A stretch of 64,000 bases of DNA. Origin: Latrodectus hesperus. Lineage: Eukaryota > Arthropoda > Arachnida > Araneae > Theridiidae. Where the stretch lies: contig CM075856.1 of assembly GCA_037975125.1 (NCBI GenBank), positions 7,139,078 to 7,203,077 on the forward strand, read 5' to 3'. Each line of letters opens with the position of its first letter. Within the stretch, counting starts at the first letter, position 1. The position numbers and the translations under genes are program-made. Under the pieces are notes generated by a model, which was not told the origin of the DNA, did not search any database, and was given only the letters and a program-made list of their open reading frames with translations. This document shows, piece after piece, positions 38,080-48,832 of the stretch.

Positions 38080-38707
38080 AATTCCAGTACTTCACATGCT
38101 GGTTGAGGGTTTGAACAGAATGACATCCCTTGATCGTGAATATTTTTTAATTCATAGGGATTATGATTCTCTTCTCGGATAAAATCTGTGTTTTGAACTA
38201 ATGAGTTTATATGAGACGTGAAACTATTGAGTTAATCTTGTAATATGTGAAGCACCAATTCGTGTGTTTGGCGTTTCGATCGCCAGCAAAGAGTATTTTG
38301 AGGTTTATTGCAAAAAGTTATTTTATATGAACAGTTAGCAGATTGTGACTAGTCGGGGGAAAGGGGGGGACGTACTGAGAATCTTAACTTCACGTCATCA
38401 CTCTCTGTAAAGTGTAACGCTATAATTTTAGCTTCAGCGAAATAAAGCGTTTATGATGGGATAGGGGAGTGGGAAAGTTTGGTTTGAATTAAAATTAGTG
38501 TTCACCCCTGGGTGAGACAGCGGTCACTTCTGTACACTTCTTATTTGGGAATTTTTAAATTGTTTTGTTGGTTCGATGTGTCTATTGTAGAATAACAATA
38601 TCTGGGTGGTTGCCTGCAACTAAACTTTTAAATTCATGCATTTTGCTCAATATACCATTGGCGTTCCAATACATTACTTTGAGAATTTTTAGTTCCTTAA
38701 TTATCAT
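38080..38707 (-). pseudogene. LINE ORF2, endonuclease domain remnant
   Basis: ORF2 of such LINEs encodes an endonuclease that nicks target DNA, followed by a reverse transcriptase. From the ATG at 38707 the frame reads into VMYWNANGILSKMHEF, the N-terminal endonuclease signature (WNANG), and DIVILQ followed by a stop where the catalytic Glu would sit (LQET in the family). Later, in shifted frames, come an AEAKIIALHF-like stretch and, at about 38255-38290, LFAGDRNAKHTNW, which matches the GDFNAKH catalytic motif. The final readable piece is CSNPQPACEVLEF at about 38085-38125. Stops and frameshifts show it is dead. Confidence 0.88.
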
Positions 38708-38864
38708 TGTTGATTGGTTGTTCGACACTGAGAGTTTTGAATAAAATGGGAATCTTATCTGTTGGATGTTGAGCTTCTTAAGGGAGTGGGGCGCTCTTTG
38801 AAGATTATATTAATTTCTTTGATTAATTTCACGATGAATAGAAAATTTTCAAGATTAAATATAA

Positions 38865-39026
<162 letters not shown>

Positions 39027-39036
39027 TTTAAATAAT

Positions 39037-40348
39037 GACTGCAGTAATTTGTTGGGGAAGGAATTGAGCTGCTACTTCTGCAAATGATTCCTTACTCATG
39101 AAATTAGAGTTGGTGCTCTTGGGCGAGGGGAGGGATTTTTATTTTTATTTAGAGGATTGTGTGTGAGTGAATGACTGGAGATCCAGAATAAGAAGCAGTG
39201 TGGTTATTTCCATAAATGACGTTAAAAGTTAAAAGAAATAAGGGTACAGGCTCACTTACTCATTGCTTTCTCATGACTGACAAACTTGCTGCGTCGAAAT
39301 CAATTCAACTTAACTTTCCTCTTATAGTTTCAGGAGGGTAATCTTTTTATGACAACTTTAAGTAGTTTGTCTAAGCGATTTTTAATGATTAGACATTCAA
39401 AAATGTTGTCTATCAAATGTTTGGTAATAAGGCAATGTTTCTCGGGCATAAGGAAGAAGGAGAGACCTTTAAATATTTCTCAGAGAGTTTGGCCTTAAAT
39501 TCCATATCAAATTTTGTTTTCAAAGCTGCCAGTAATCCATTAAAATTGTTTTAATCAGTAATCCATTAAATTTTACTTGGCGGGTGTTTTATTTTTGGTA
39601 TATATCATTTGCAGTGGGCTCATTTGAGCCAGTGGCATTTCCTGCGTTAGGAGCAGTGGTATCGTGTAAAATTGCTAACTTATTATTAGTATTAAAGGGG
39701 GGATAGATGTCAATGATCTTTAAGTTAGCCATTTTCGGACGGAGCACTCCTCACTTTCGTTTATTTTAGATTTTTTTTCTGGGATTTCTCCAATATTCCT
39801 TAAAACACTCGCGTTCATGCAAGATATTTAAGAATTATCAATTGTAAAATTATGAAAGGTTATCACCAATGAAGTGAATATCATTAGCATTATCTGCATT
39901 ATTATTTATATTACCATTTACATTGCTTCTATAGGTATTAACATTAGAAACATTAGAATAACTATTTACAGAAACATTTTCATCAGAACCAGATGAAATT
40001 TCATTATACTTTTTGGTTTTACTAATTTAAGAAATAAAATGCACAAAATTTTCATTATTTGTATACATTGGTATAATATTCTTAGATATAATATCTTATA
40101 ATATTCTTAGATTATTTCTTAAATGATTTGCTATTTTTAGAATTACAGTGATTATTAATATCAGAATCACATTAGGAATATCAACATTTCTATTATCACA
40201 TAAATCATTTTCAATAAAGTATTAACATAATTATTTACATTAACATTACCACTATGCAAAATACAATTAGAGATTAAGCAGTATCCCAACTAGGAGTACT
40301 TACCTCGAAACTATTGACTCTACATGGAAGTGTGTTGATATAAGGCAT
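39037..40348 (-). pseudogene. LINE ORF1, Gag-like nucleic-acid-binding protein remnant
   Basis: ORF1 proteins bind LINE RNA. The best start is the ATG at 40348 (MPYINTLPCRVNSFEVSTPS, then a stop). An Asn/Ser-rich stretch follows (NVSNVNTYRSNVNGNINNN), then KIIDIYPPFNTNNKLA at about 39720. The conserved domain before the knuckles is read in two frames (LKTKFDMEFKAKLSEKYLKV, then KNRLDKLLKVVIKRLP at about 39380). The CCHC zinc knuckles are mostly deleted: after about 39240 the text jumps to GNNHTASYSGSPVI, their C-terminal end. The tail [18 protein letters not shown] precedes the (TA)n tract. Multiple stops, frameshifts and the internal deletion make it non-functional. Confidence 0.85.
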
Positions 40349-41400
40349 TGTAGTTAACCCAGACTAGGTTTAGGTGATAACTAGGATCATCAGTTTCTAT
40401 AAGACATTTTTTAATGTGGAAGCAAGAATCTCCAGGAGCTAGTTATTTTCAACGATCTCGCGCATATAATCACAATTTGCGATTTTTGTATTAGGGACAC
40501 TAATATCTATTGCAAATATTTAGGCACAAAACATTTAATTTCATCAAGTAAATTCACAGTATCATTACATATTTTCTCCGAACACTATATTTCTACTAAT
40601 ATTATAGTCTAACTAGTATTGTAGTAAATCATTTGATGGGCCTGAAAAGTGCCTTTCAGCCAAGGAGTACCCAAAACGCGGAACCATAATCATATACACA
40701 TGTGCTTTCTATAACAAACATTGGATTAACAGTAATCATCGGCGGAGCACATCGGGCGGCATCATATCAGCATCGGTATAATACATGTTCAGTGTATTAT
40801 ACCGAATTGTGCGGAATACATAAGATTAGTGGAATTACTCAGCAGGCAGGACATTGAAGTCTACAAGCGAGTGTCGCCACTATAACCAGAATCGGCTGGA
40901 GAATCCGCACTGCTCATATGTACGTCAGGAGAACCACCTGTAAAACGGTTGAAAAGGTCGAACAACCTCTGGGGGTCAGTCGGTGGAGCCACCCTCCTTC
41001 ACCATCGGCAGGGAAGCAGTCGAAAGAGACAAGTATCACTAGCGAGTGAGGAACATGTCTGTCTTACTAGGCAGAAGATACTGTGTAAGTTCTAGAAGTC
41101 AAAAATGAGAATTTGTGATTCAGACCAACGCTATTTATATCATGGAACAAGGAAAAGTGCCGACTCCATAATAGTTAGACATTCCTCGCCCAGATTCCAG
41201 CTGCACAACATCCACTCTAATCACCGTATTGCTAAATAAGATAGAAGGGGGCTTCCAGTGGTTAGGGGATCCCCTAAAGCAATTGAAGCGAACATTTCTC
41301 CGTGAGCTCCTTTCATTGGTGGATGCTCTTTGACCCGGGCCGTTGGTTTCAAAGAATGTTTAAATTATAGAGTCTTCCGGTCAGCGCACTGAGATATTAT
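40349..41400 (-). other. Probable LINE 5' untranslated region
   Basis: GC-richer than the surrounding DNA and immediately upstream of ORF1 on the same strand, where Jockey-type LINEs carry an internal promoter. No long frame is open. The outer boundary near 41400 is where the sequence returns to plain AT-rich composition, so it is approximate. Contains a small perfect hairpin. Confidence 0.55.
40774..40804. repeat. Perfect 12-bp-arm hairpin
   Basis: cggtataataca and tgtattataccg flank the 7-base loop tgttcag, inside the LINE 5' region. Confidence 0.85.
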
Positions 41401-41810
41401 TTTCAAGCAGACACCATCATTTAATACTAAAAATAAGTTGTTTAAAATTAATGATAATTATTTTCCAAATAATTTATTTTCATAATTAAAAGTAGAACGC
41501 ATATGAAAAAGATGTAACCATGTATTCAAAAATAATACTACTAACTTTATTTCTTTCATGGTTAGTAGTAAATCATATTACTATTTAGTTTCATGTTATT
41601 TCTAATGATTTTAATTTATTCCAAACAATTTTGAAACTTATTCAATCATGAGAAACAAAAATGTTATTCAATGAAATTAAACTAAAATTCATATTAGAGA
41701 GAAAATAATATTCTTATGTACCCTTTGTAGGAAAATATATATCCCCGTCCCAAAAAAATGAAATAAATTAAAGAACCTATTCGAAATTAATGGGACTTTC
41801 CATTGAATGA

Positions 41811-41890
41811 GATTTTGTCACTAATGTAAATATTCAAATTCTCAATATATATATATATTGAGTTTGAATATTTACATTATTGGTAAAATC
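41811..41890. repeat. Long imperfect hairpin
   Basis: aatgtaaatattcaaa and ctcaatata on the left pair with their reverse complements on the right (25 bp with a 2-base bulge). The arms extend weakly to gatttt and aaaatc at the ends. The centre is (at)n. Confidence 0.8.
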
Positions 41891-41902
41891 ACATTTAATG
41901 CG

Positions 41903-41965
<63 letters not shown>

Positions 41966-41976
41966 ATGTATATATT
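41903..41976. repeat. (TA)n(TG)n microsatellite
   Basis: About 20 bp TA followed by about 37 bp TG, then a degenerate ta/tg end. Short frames on both strands here are artefacts. Confidence 0.95.
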
Positions 41977-42207
41977 TAAGCACAAAGTATGCTCGTGGTT
42001 TAAAAAAGCAAATACATTCAGTCACATAAATAACCTTGTTCTCATTTCAAGCATTTTTCTAATTTCTATAAAATGTTTTCGAATCTGAACAATTTAAACT
42101 AATTTATTTTTCACGTAATTTGTTAAAAAAATTTTTAAAAGATTTTATTTTTGATTGAGTTTGTTAATTATATATAAATGTTACCTTAACCAAATATATA
42201 AACTTAC

Positions 42208-42495
42208 ATGCGTGCCCAGTGGCTTATTGGAATCGCATTGCATTCCCAAGCCACAGATCTGAATTTCGATCCTCGGGCTGGACAAGGTCGACTCAGCATT
42301 TCATCCCTTCAGTGGGTCGATAAATTGAGTTCCAAGAGTGCTAGGGAACTAAGAGTGGTAAGTAAGGGTTCCAAGAGTGCAGTGGGTGTTTCGCATTAGG
42401 TTGACCACCTGCCCGGGACAAACGGTTCGCATCCCAGAGGCAATCGGCCAGGAAAACAGATACGGGCACTGTAGGCCTTTGGGTGTCATACTGTT
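42208..42495 (+). mobile_element. tRNA-derived SINE, family E
   Basis: The head reads gtgcccagtggcttattgg with A-box spacing and a B-box-like aatttcgatcctc. An internal duplication of agttccaagagtgc-type sequence follows at about 42330-42380. The 3' part, ggcactgtaggcctttggg, is unlike the other SINE tails here. A 63-codon frame inside is incidental. Single copy in this window. Confidence 0.7.
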
Positions 42496-42859
42496 ACTTT
42501 CATGTGTGTGTATATACTTATATTAGTAACTAATACAAAAAATCATTTATAACAGTAAAAGACAAGATAATTTTTCTTGATAAAAATAATTAATATATAT
42601 ATATTTAATATATTTTTTAACTTTCGTGAAACTAAAGTGTACATTATGATTGAAATATATTTTCAATATTTCAATGAAACTCATTTTCTTAAATTTTAGC
42701 ATCTTGTGCTTCAAATGATATTAAAACAACTAGTTTACATTTTAAATGTCTTCTTTTCATTCACATTCCTATACTTGAAATATTTTTGATTATTCATGCA
42801 TTGCTCTTATCGTTTTCGCTTTTCTATTAAATTGATTTAAGTTTAATCAAAATTGCAAA
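42496..42859. other. AT-rich DNA, no gene seen
   Basis: Nothing recognised. Confidence 0.55.
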
Positions 42860-43795
42860 TACACTACGGGCCATTAAAATTGCTACACCAGAAGGAATGC
42901 AAATAACAGAACGATATTTATTAGACGCATATATTATAGTGGAAAAAACAAGTGATTAGATTTACAGGAAATTAGGATGTATAGATCTTGAGAAATCAGT
43001 ACCCAAAGAAGCTACCTCTGGCTGCAATAACAGCATTTATCCGCCTAGGCATGGAGTCAGAGATTGTATGGCATGTACGGGGATCTCAGTCCATGCAGCT
43101 TCAACACTATGCCACAGTTCATCGACAGTAGTGGATCGTGAGTGATGGCGTGCCAATCGCTCGGCAACCATTGACCACACGTTCTGCCATGGTCGCCATG
43201 CAGACAATCCATGCTGCTGCAAACATCGTCGAACTGTTCGAGCAGAAACTTGTTGCCTTGCAAATGACTCCATTTCTCGACTCAGGGTTCGTGACGTGGC
43301 TGTACGATCCCTTGTGACCATGCGGATAAGATGTCTGTCTTCTCTGCTGTTAGTGATGGGGGGTCGCTGAGATCCTGCATGACGTTCCGTATGATTGGCC
43401 TGAACCCATCGATTCCATATTCTGCTAACAGTCATGGGGTCTCGACCGACGCGAGCAGCAATATTGCGGTACGATAAACCACAATCCCGGTAGGCTATAA
43501 TCTTTCCTCGATCAAAGTCAGACACGTGCTGATAGGCATTTCTTCATCTTACATGAGGCATTACAACAACTTTCTTTGCCGAAAACAACATTGAAACGGA
43601 AATAGAGTATGAGAAAAGTGCTGTCAAATCTCTGGTTTTATAGACATTGTACATGTCGCTACTGTCGCCTGCTTTGTATGAATGCACTTAAAATCTAATC
43701 ATTTGAATATTACAGTAAGTTCAAAATGTCATGCAAATTTCACGTGTGTGGTGTGCCACTTTCCTGGTGTAGCAATTTTAATGGCCAGTAGTGTA
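42860..43795 (-). mobile_element. Internally deleted Tc1-like transposon
   Basis: A 936-bp relative of the element at 22584, on the opposite strand, with both terminal repeats (cactactggcc-type; one end reads cactacgggcc) and flanking TA. A single internal deletion removes the segment equivalent to 23194-23659 of the longer copy (466 bp). It is a non-autonomous derivative that keeps the ends a transposase would bind. Confidence 0.94.
42996..43561 (-). pseudogene. Tc1-like transposase with internal deletion
   Basis: From the N-terminal helix-turn-helix (VSDFDRGKIIAYRDCGLSYR) the frame runs open to LQQHGLSAWRPW, then jumps directly to NVWSMVAERLARHH. Both catalytic Asp residues and the final Glu are lost. 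It shares the TGA at codon 6 with the copy at 22818. It keeps CGA at three positions where that copy has TGA. A 4-base deletion near the end (tttg missing before actccatgcc) shifts the last 20 codons. No activity is possible. Confidence 0.92.
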
Positions 43796-43908
43796 CATTG
43801 TTGGGAATTGAATTTCTGCCATTCATTCTTAAGCAATGAATTCTGTTATTTTCTTGGAATTTCAATTCTTATGTCATCGATAAATCTCAAGTTAGTAGGA
43901 TAAAATGC

Positions 43909-44215
43909 ATTTATGTTGTTGTTGTCGTGCGACAGCTAGTCTGGCAATATGGGGTGCGCTGCTCCACTTTTCCAACTGAACCATATTTGGTGTGGAGTCC
44001 GACTTCTTCAGTACACACAAGCCATAGGTACCCGTTTATAGGGTAAGAAACCATTCACGCCTCATTCATACAAGGAAGGGACAAAGACAGGCTAGATAGA
44101 AAGAGAAAGTACATCCGTGCCCGAACCGGGATTCGAACCCAGGACCTCCTTATCCGCAGTCAGGCACATTAACCACTAATGACCGCTAAACGCTAAACAA
44201 GTTGGGGGGCAAATG
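43909..44215 (-). mobile_element. tRNA-Arg-headed SINE, subfamily A2 (left copy)
   Basis: On the minus strand the B box, ggttcgggcac region, central block and A2-type 3' end all match the SINE at 21424. The head carries an extra gtttagcgtttagcgg near the A box. It forms the left edge of a 1.31-kb tandem duplication. Confidence 0.88.
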
Positions 44216-44229
44216 CATTTCTAAATTTC

Positions 44230-44245
44230 TTCATTCATTCATTCA

Positions 44246-44341
<96 letters not shown>
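44230..44341. repeat. (TTCA)n(TA)n microsatellite
   Basis: Five ttca units followed by about 92 bp of TA, in unit 1 of the duplication. Confidence 0.95.
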
Positions 44342-44343
<2 letters not shown>

Positions 44344-44704
44344 ATTTCTTACTGAAAAGTCAGAAAATTGTTTTTAAAGATGCCTAATCAATGAAATTTG
44401 AAATATTCTAGTTTCACTGATATTTGAAAGTATTTGTAATGTCAGTTTAAACATAAAAACTTAGCTTTGTTTCATCTGTAATATATATAAATGATGTTAT
44501 TTGTTAGTTTTCCTTGTTTTCCATTTTCAATTTATCAGTTTCTGGCATTTTATAAAATATTTTTTCATTATAATTAAGGCTACATCAGTATTTAGTTTTC
44601 TTTAAACTTGAGTTAGAAAAATAACTTTTGATTATTTAAATTTTTTAGCTTGTTTGATAAATAAATTTATAAAATAATTCATATAATTATAACTTCAAAC
44701 CTTC

Positions 44705-44880
44705 AAGGTTTGTTTGGTTTGTTGCTCAACTGTCATTTTCTGCACACGAGGACTAATTACACAGGGACCTAAGATTTAAGGTGGATTCAGAATCACAACA
44801 AACATTAAATACCAAGATGTGATTTGAACCCACTAATTGTTGAACCGCATACAAGAATAGAGATGTAAAGTTCCCGAGAA
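44705..44880 (-). mobile_element. SINE-C, best copy
   Basis: ggtttgtttggtttgttgct, tcaactgtcattttctgcac, cagggacctaag and gtggattcagaatcac recur in part at 12010 and 57140. gatttgaaccca is a reverse-oriented B box, so transcription would be on the minus strand. Confidence 0.6.
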
Positions 44881-45225
44881 TTTTGAAGCATGCAAATTTA
44901 CTCCGGAATTTAGGAGAAAATTGGAAATATCTAGAGAAAAAATTTAACCCACTGAATGAAATATGATTGGTTGTGCTTTGCCTTACATTTATGAAGCGAT
45001 GTGAAGTAATCTAGGTAACTGTAATGCAAAAAAAAAAAAAATGTCTTTTCTGCCTTTTATTAGAATGGAAGTTAATTAATATTATTTCATATTGGGAAAA
45101 ACAAAAACATAAAATAAAGTATTGGAAACGGAAATGGCATTTAATCAAAAATATAAGTTCATGTTTGAAAGGACGGAAAAATTATTTTCTTAATCATTAA
45201 TTTTTTTAAAGTTTTCTCATATATA

Positions 45226-45525
45226 TGTTGTTGTCGTGTGCCAGCCAGTCTGGCAATGTTCGGTGCGCTGTTCCACTTTTCCAACTGAACCATATTTTGG
45301 TGTGGAGTCCGACTTCTTCAGTACACACAAGCCATAGGTACCCGTTTATAGGGTAAGAAACCATTCACGCCTCATTCATACAAGGAAGGGACAAAGACAG
45401 GCTAGATAGAAAGAGAAAGTACATCCGTGCCCGAACCGGGATTCGAACCCAGGACCTCCTTATCCGCAGTCAGGCACATTAACCACTAATGACCGCTAAA
45501 CGCTAAACAAGTTGGGGGGCAAATG
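45226..45525 (-). mobile_element. tRNA-Arg-headed SINE, recombinant middle copy
   Basis: Left of about 45299 it carries the variants of the right-hand SINE at 46535 (gtgccagccagtc, caatgttcgg, catattttgg). Right of 45316 it carries those of the left-hand SINE at 43909 (cttcttcag, ggtacccg, the extra gtttagcg). The switch lies in the 18 shared bases ggtgtggagtccgacttc. Confidence 0.92.
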
Positions 45526-45553
45526 CATTTCTAAATTTCTTCATTCATTCATT

Positions 45554-45654
<101 letters not shown>

Positions 45655-46014
45655 ATTTCTTACTGAAAAGTCAGAAAATTGTTTTTAAAGATGCCTAATC
45701 AATGAAATTTGAAATATTCTAGTTTCACTGATATTTGAAAGTATTTGTAATGTCAGTTTAAACATAAAAACTTAGCTTTGTTTCATCTGTAATATATATA
45801 AATGATGTTATTTGTTAGTTTTCCTTGTTTTCCATTTTCAATTTATCAGTTTCTGGCATTTTATAAAATATTTTTTCATTATAATTAAGGCTACATCAGT
45901 ATTTAGTTTTCTTTAAACTTGAGTTAGAAAAATAACTTTTGATTATTTAAATTTTTTAGCTTGTTTGATAAATAAATTTATAAAATAATTCATATAATTA
46001 TAACTTCAAACCTT

Positions 46015-46190
46015 CAAGGTTTGTTTGGTTTGTTGCTCAACTGTCATTTTCTGCACACGAGGACTAATTACACAGGGACCTAAGATTTAAGGTGGATTCA
46101 GAATCACAACAAACATTAAATACCAAGATGTGATTTGAACCCACTAATTGTTGAACCGCATACAAGAATAGAGATGTAAAGTTCCCGAGA
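46015..46190 (-). mobile_element. SINE-C, duplicated copy
   Basis: Same sequence as 44705-44880, present because of the segmental duplication, not a separate insertion. Confidence 0.6.
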
Positions 46191-46534
46191 ATTTTGAAGC
46201 ATGCAAATTTACTCCGGAATTTAGGAGAAAATTGGAAATATCTAGAGAAAAAATTTAACCCACTGAATGAAATATGATTGGTTGTGCTTTGCCTTACATT
46301 TATGAAGCGATGTGAAGTAATCTAGGTAACTGTAATGCAAAAAAAAAAAAAATGTCTTTTCTGCCTTTTATTAGAATGGAAGTTAATTAATATTATTTCA
46401 TATTGGGAAAAACAAAAACATAAAATAAAGTATTGGAAACGGAAATGGCATTTAATCAAAAATATAAGTTCATGTTTGAAAGGACGGAAAAATTATTTTC
46501 TTAATCATTAATTTTTTTAAAGTTTTCTCATATA

Positions 46535-46815
46535 TATGTTGTTGTCGTGTGCCAGCCAGTCTGGCAATGTTCGGTGCGCTGTTCCACTTTTCCAACTGAA
46601 CCATATTTTGGTGTGGAGTCCGACTTCCTCAGTACACACATGCCATAGAGACCCGTTTATAGGGTAGGCAACCATTCACTCCACATTCATACAAGGATAG
46701 GACAAAATCAGGATAGATAGACAGAGAAAGTACATCCATGCCCGAACCGGGATTTAAACCCAGGACCTCCCTATCCTCAGTCAGACACGCTGACCATTAG
46801 ACAAGATGGGCGGCT
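46535..46815 (-). mobile_element. tRNA-Arg-headed SINE, subfamily A2 (right copy)
   Basis: On the minus strand the head reads gccgcccatcttgtctaatgg, with B box gggtttaaatccc and the A2-type 3' end. It lacks the extra gtttagcg of the left copy, so it derives from a separate insertion. Confidence 0.88.
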
Positions 46816-48533
46816 AACAAATCCCGTTAAAACCCTAAAATGTAATATTCTTTGAAACTATTTTTTTTATTAATACTATAATTAACTCATTTTAAATTTA
46901 GCAGACAACATACATTGATTTAAGGAAAAAGTTCCTACGAAATAAAATAGCATGCTAACTATATTTAAGACTACTGAGAAAAATATTAATGGAGGTACTC
47001 GAAAAAAAGCAATTGGTATTTTTGTTTTCTGATATTTATATATTTTCTAATATGATAAATTAGGAGCTATTTAAACCAGTTTATACATTCTCTTTGCCTT
47101 TTGCTCTTTTGAAATCTCTCTCTTTCTCTATCTCTCTCATAAGTCTCAATTTCTAATCTGTGTGATTTCACCTCCTGATAAGGTTAAAAGCCAAATATTT
47201 GTAAATTCACTTTCAGGAAAAAATATATTCTTCTTATTATCTCAAAATATGATTCGCATAATTCATTTTATTGATTATAAAATGTCTAATCAATTTCAGC
47301 GAGGGATTCAACATTCGTAAAAATTGCTGGTATACTGTAATAGTTTAAATACGGATTTGTAATTAATTATTTTTATTTTGCTTTTTATTTTTTTCATCTT
47401 TATGAAGTATTTCAATAAATTCTTGATTCTCAATAACTTGTCACAAATTTTGAATCTTAAATTTGACAGTTACATTTTCATAAATATAAAATAAAAGTAA
47501 ATATAATTTCTTTATGGAGAATATACCTTTTACAAAAACATTTGGCGTCACAAATAACATAATAAAAGTTTTATTGTAGTCATATTTGATTTCTCAAATA
47601 ATTATAAAATGGTTTTATAAGCTTCGGTACTTTAAAATATTACAAAGAGAAAATTTTTACTTAATTGTAATTATTAATACAGGTATTCAGTTACTAAGAT
47701 TTACACAAAATGTAAATTAAAATTGCAGATGATAATTATGTAAAATATATATATTTGATAATGTATAATTGTGCACTTATCTAATTTATTTTCATTAATA
47801 ACTTTAAATGCTCTTTGTGAAATTATTTACATAATATATTTATAAATTATTTTATTGTTGTTTAGCTAATGTTTTTTTGATGGCACTTTCATTATTTTTT
47901 TAGAACTTTAATTGTATTTTTGAGGAATGATGCAATTTATTGATATCTTATCCCGATCTTTTTTCATACTTTACCTTAATAGCATTCGCCATTCTGCAGC
48001 ACGCCCAAGTATTATTACAAGGCCTAGGGAAAGTATCTAATAATTCTCATGCTTCATATTTTGCTTAAAAATATCAGTTCAATGACAGCAGTGTATTAAT
48101 ATGTATATAAATATAGAAAAACTGTGAATTTTTGTTTTTAATGTAGAATGCTTGTAAATTTTAATGTGCTTCTTAAATATATGCATTTTTTTAAACAAGC
48201 TAAGCATTTCATTCATATACATAATTATATATAGCATACATTAATTGAATTGTAATATATTAAATCTATAAAGTAAATTTTAAAATAATATAAAAAATAC
48301 TTTGTGACAAAATGGTTTCTAAGTGTGCTGTTTGAATATATAAGCACAAAGTTTTATTATATATCGTACTCCACATACATCAATATTCCTGTTGATAGTT
48401 AATAAAACCATTTTTTCTGTTATTTATTCAAAAAAAATTGTTATTCATGACACGCTTTCATTATTTCAATATTATGAAATATACAAGTAGCACTTAAATA
48501 TTTTTTTGAGCGAAACAAATGCTATGAAATTTA

Positions 48534-48536
<3 letters not shown>
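46816..48536. other. AT-rich DNA, no gene seen
   Basis: A (ct)n patch lies at 47115-47140 and a slightly GC-richer patch at 47945-48040. Nothing recognised. Confidence 0.5.

Positions 48537-48622
<86 letters not shown>
48537..48622. repeat. (CT)n(TA)n microsatellite
   Basis: About 32 bp CT followed by about 54 bp TA. Frames reading SLSLSL/YIYIYI on plus and ERERER on minus come from it. Confidence 0.96.
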
Positions 48623-48623
<1 letters not shown>

Positions 48624-48806
48624 CAATGTTCTCTGAAACTATAAATAATCTGTGGAATAAAAACATAATAATTTTTTTTCATTTCTAAAAGTATTAAGCA
48701 CACAATTTTTTGTAAAAAAACATTTTCCATAAACTATAAAATATTTTTTGAAAAAATTACCAATACATCTTCTGTAAAATTTACCCACATTTACCGTGAA
48801 ATCTAG

Positions 48807-48832
48807 TTTTTTTTTTTTTTTTTTTTTTTTTT
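48807..48832. repeat. 26-base poly(T) run
   Basis: Uninterrupted T run, possibly a degraded poly(A) tail of a minus-strand insertion, though no element body is recognised beside it. Confidence 0.9.

Larger units (their letters stand above)
43989..45298. repeat. 1.31-kb tandem duplication, unit 1
   Basis: Starts within a SINE and holds the SINE head, a (ttca)n(TA)n tract, AT-rich DNA, a SINE-C copy and a 14-A run. Outside the microsatellite I find no difference from unit 2 by eye. Unit length is about 1310 bp. Confidence 0.95.

Noticed and set aside
42208..42399. 63-codon frame
   Set aside because: It starts within the tRNA-like head of a SINE.
48494..48730. Overlapping frames on both strands near 48.5 kb
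   Set aside because: They are read through the (CT)n(TA)n microsatellite (repeated SL, YI or ER).
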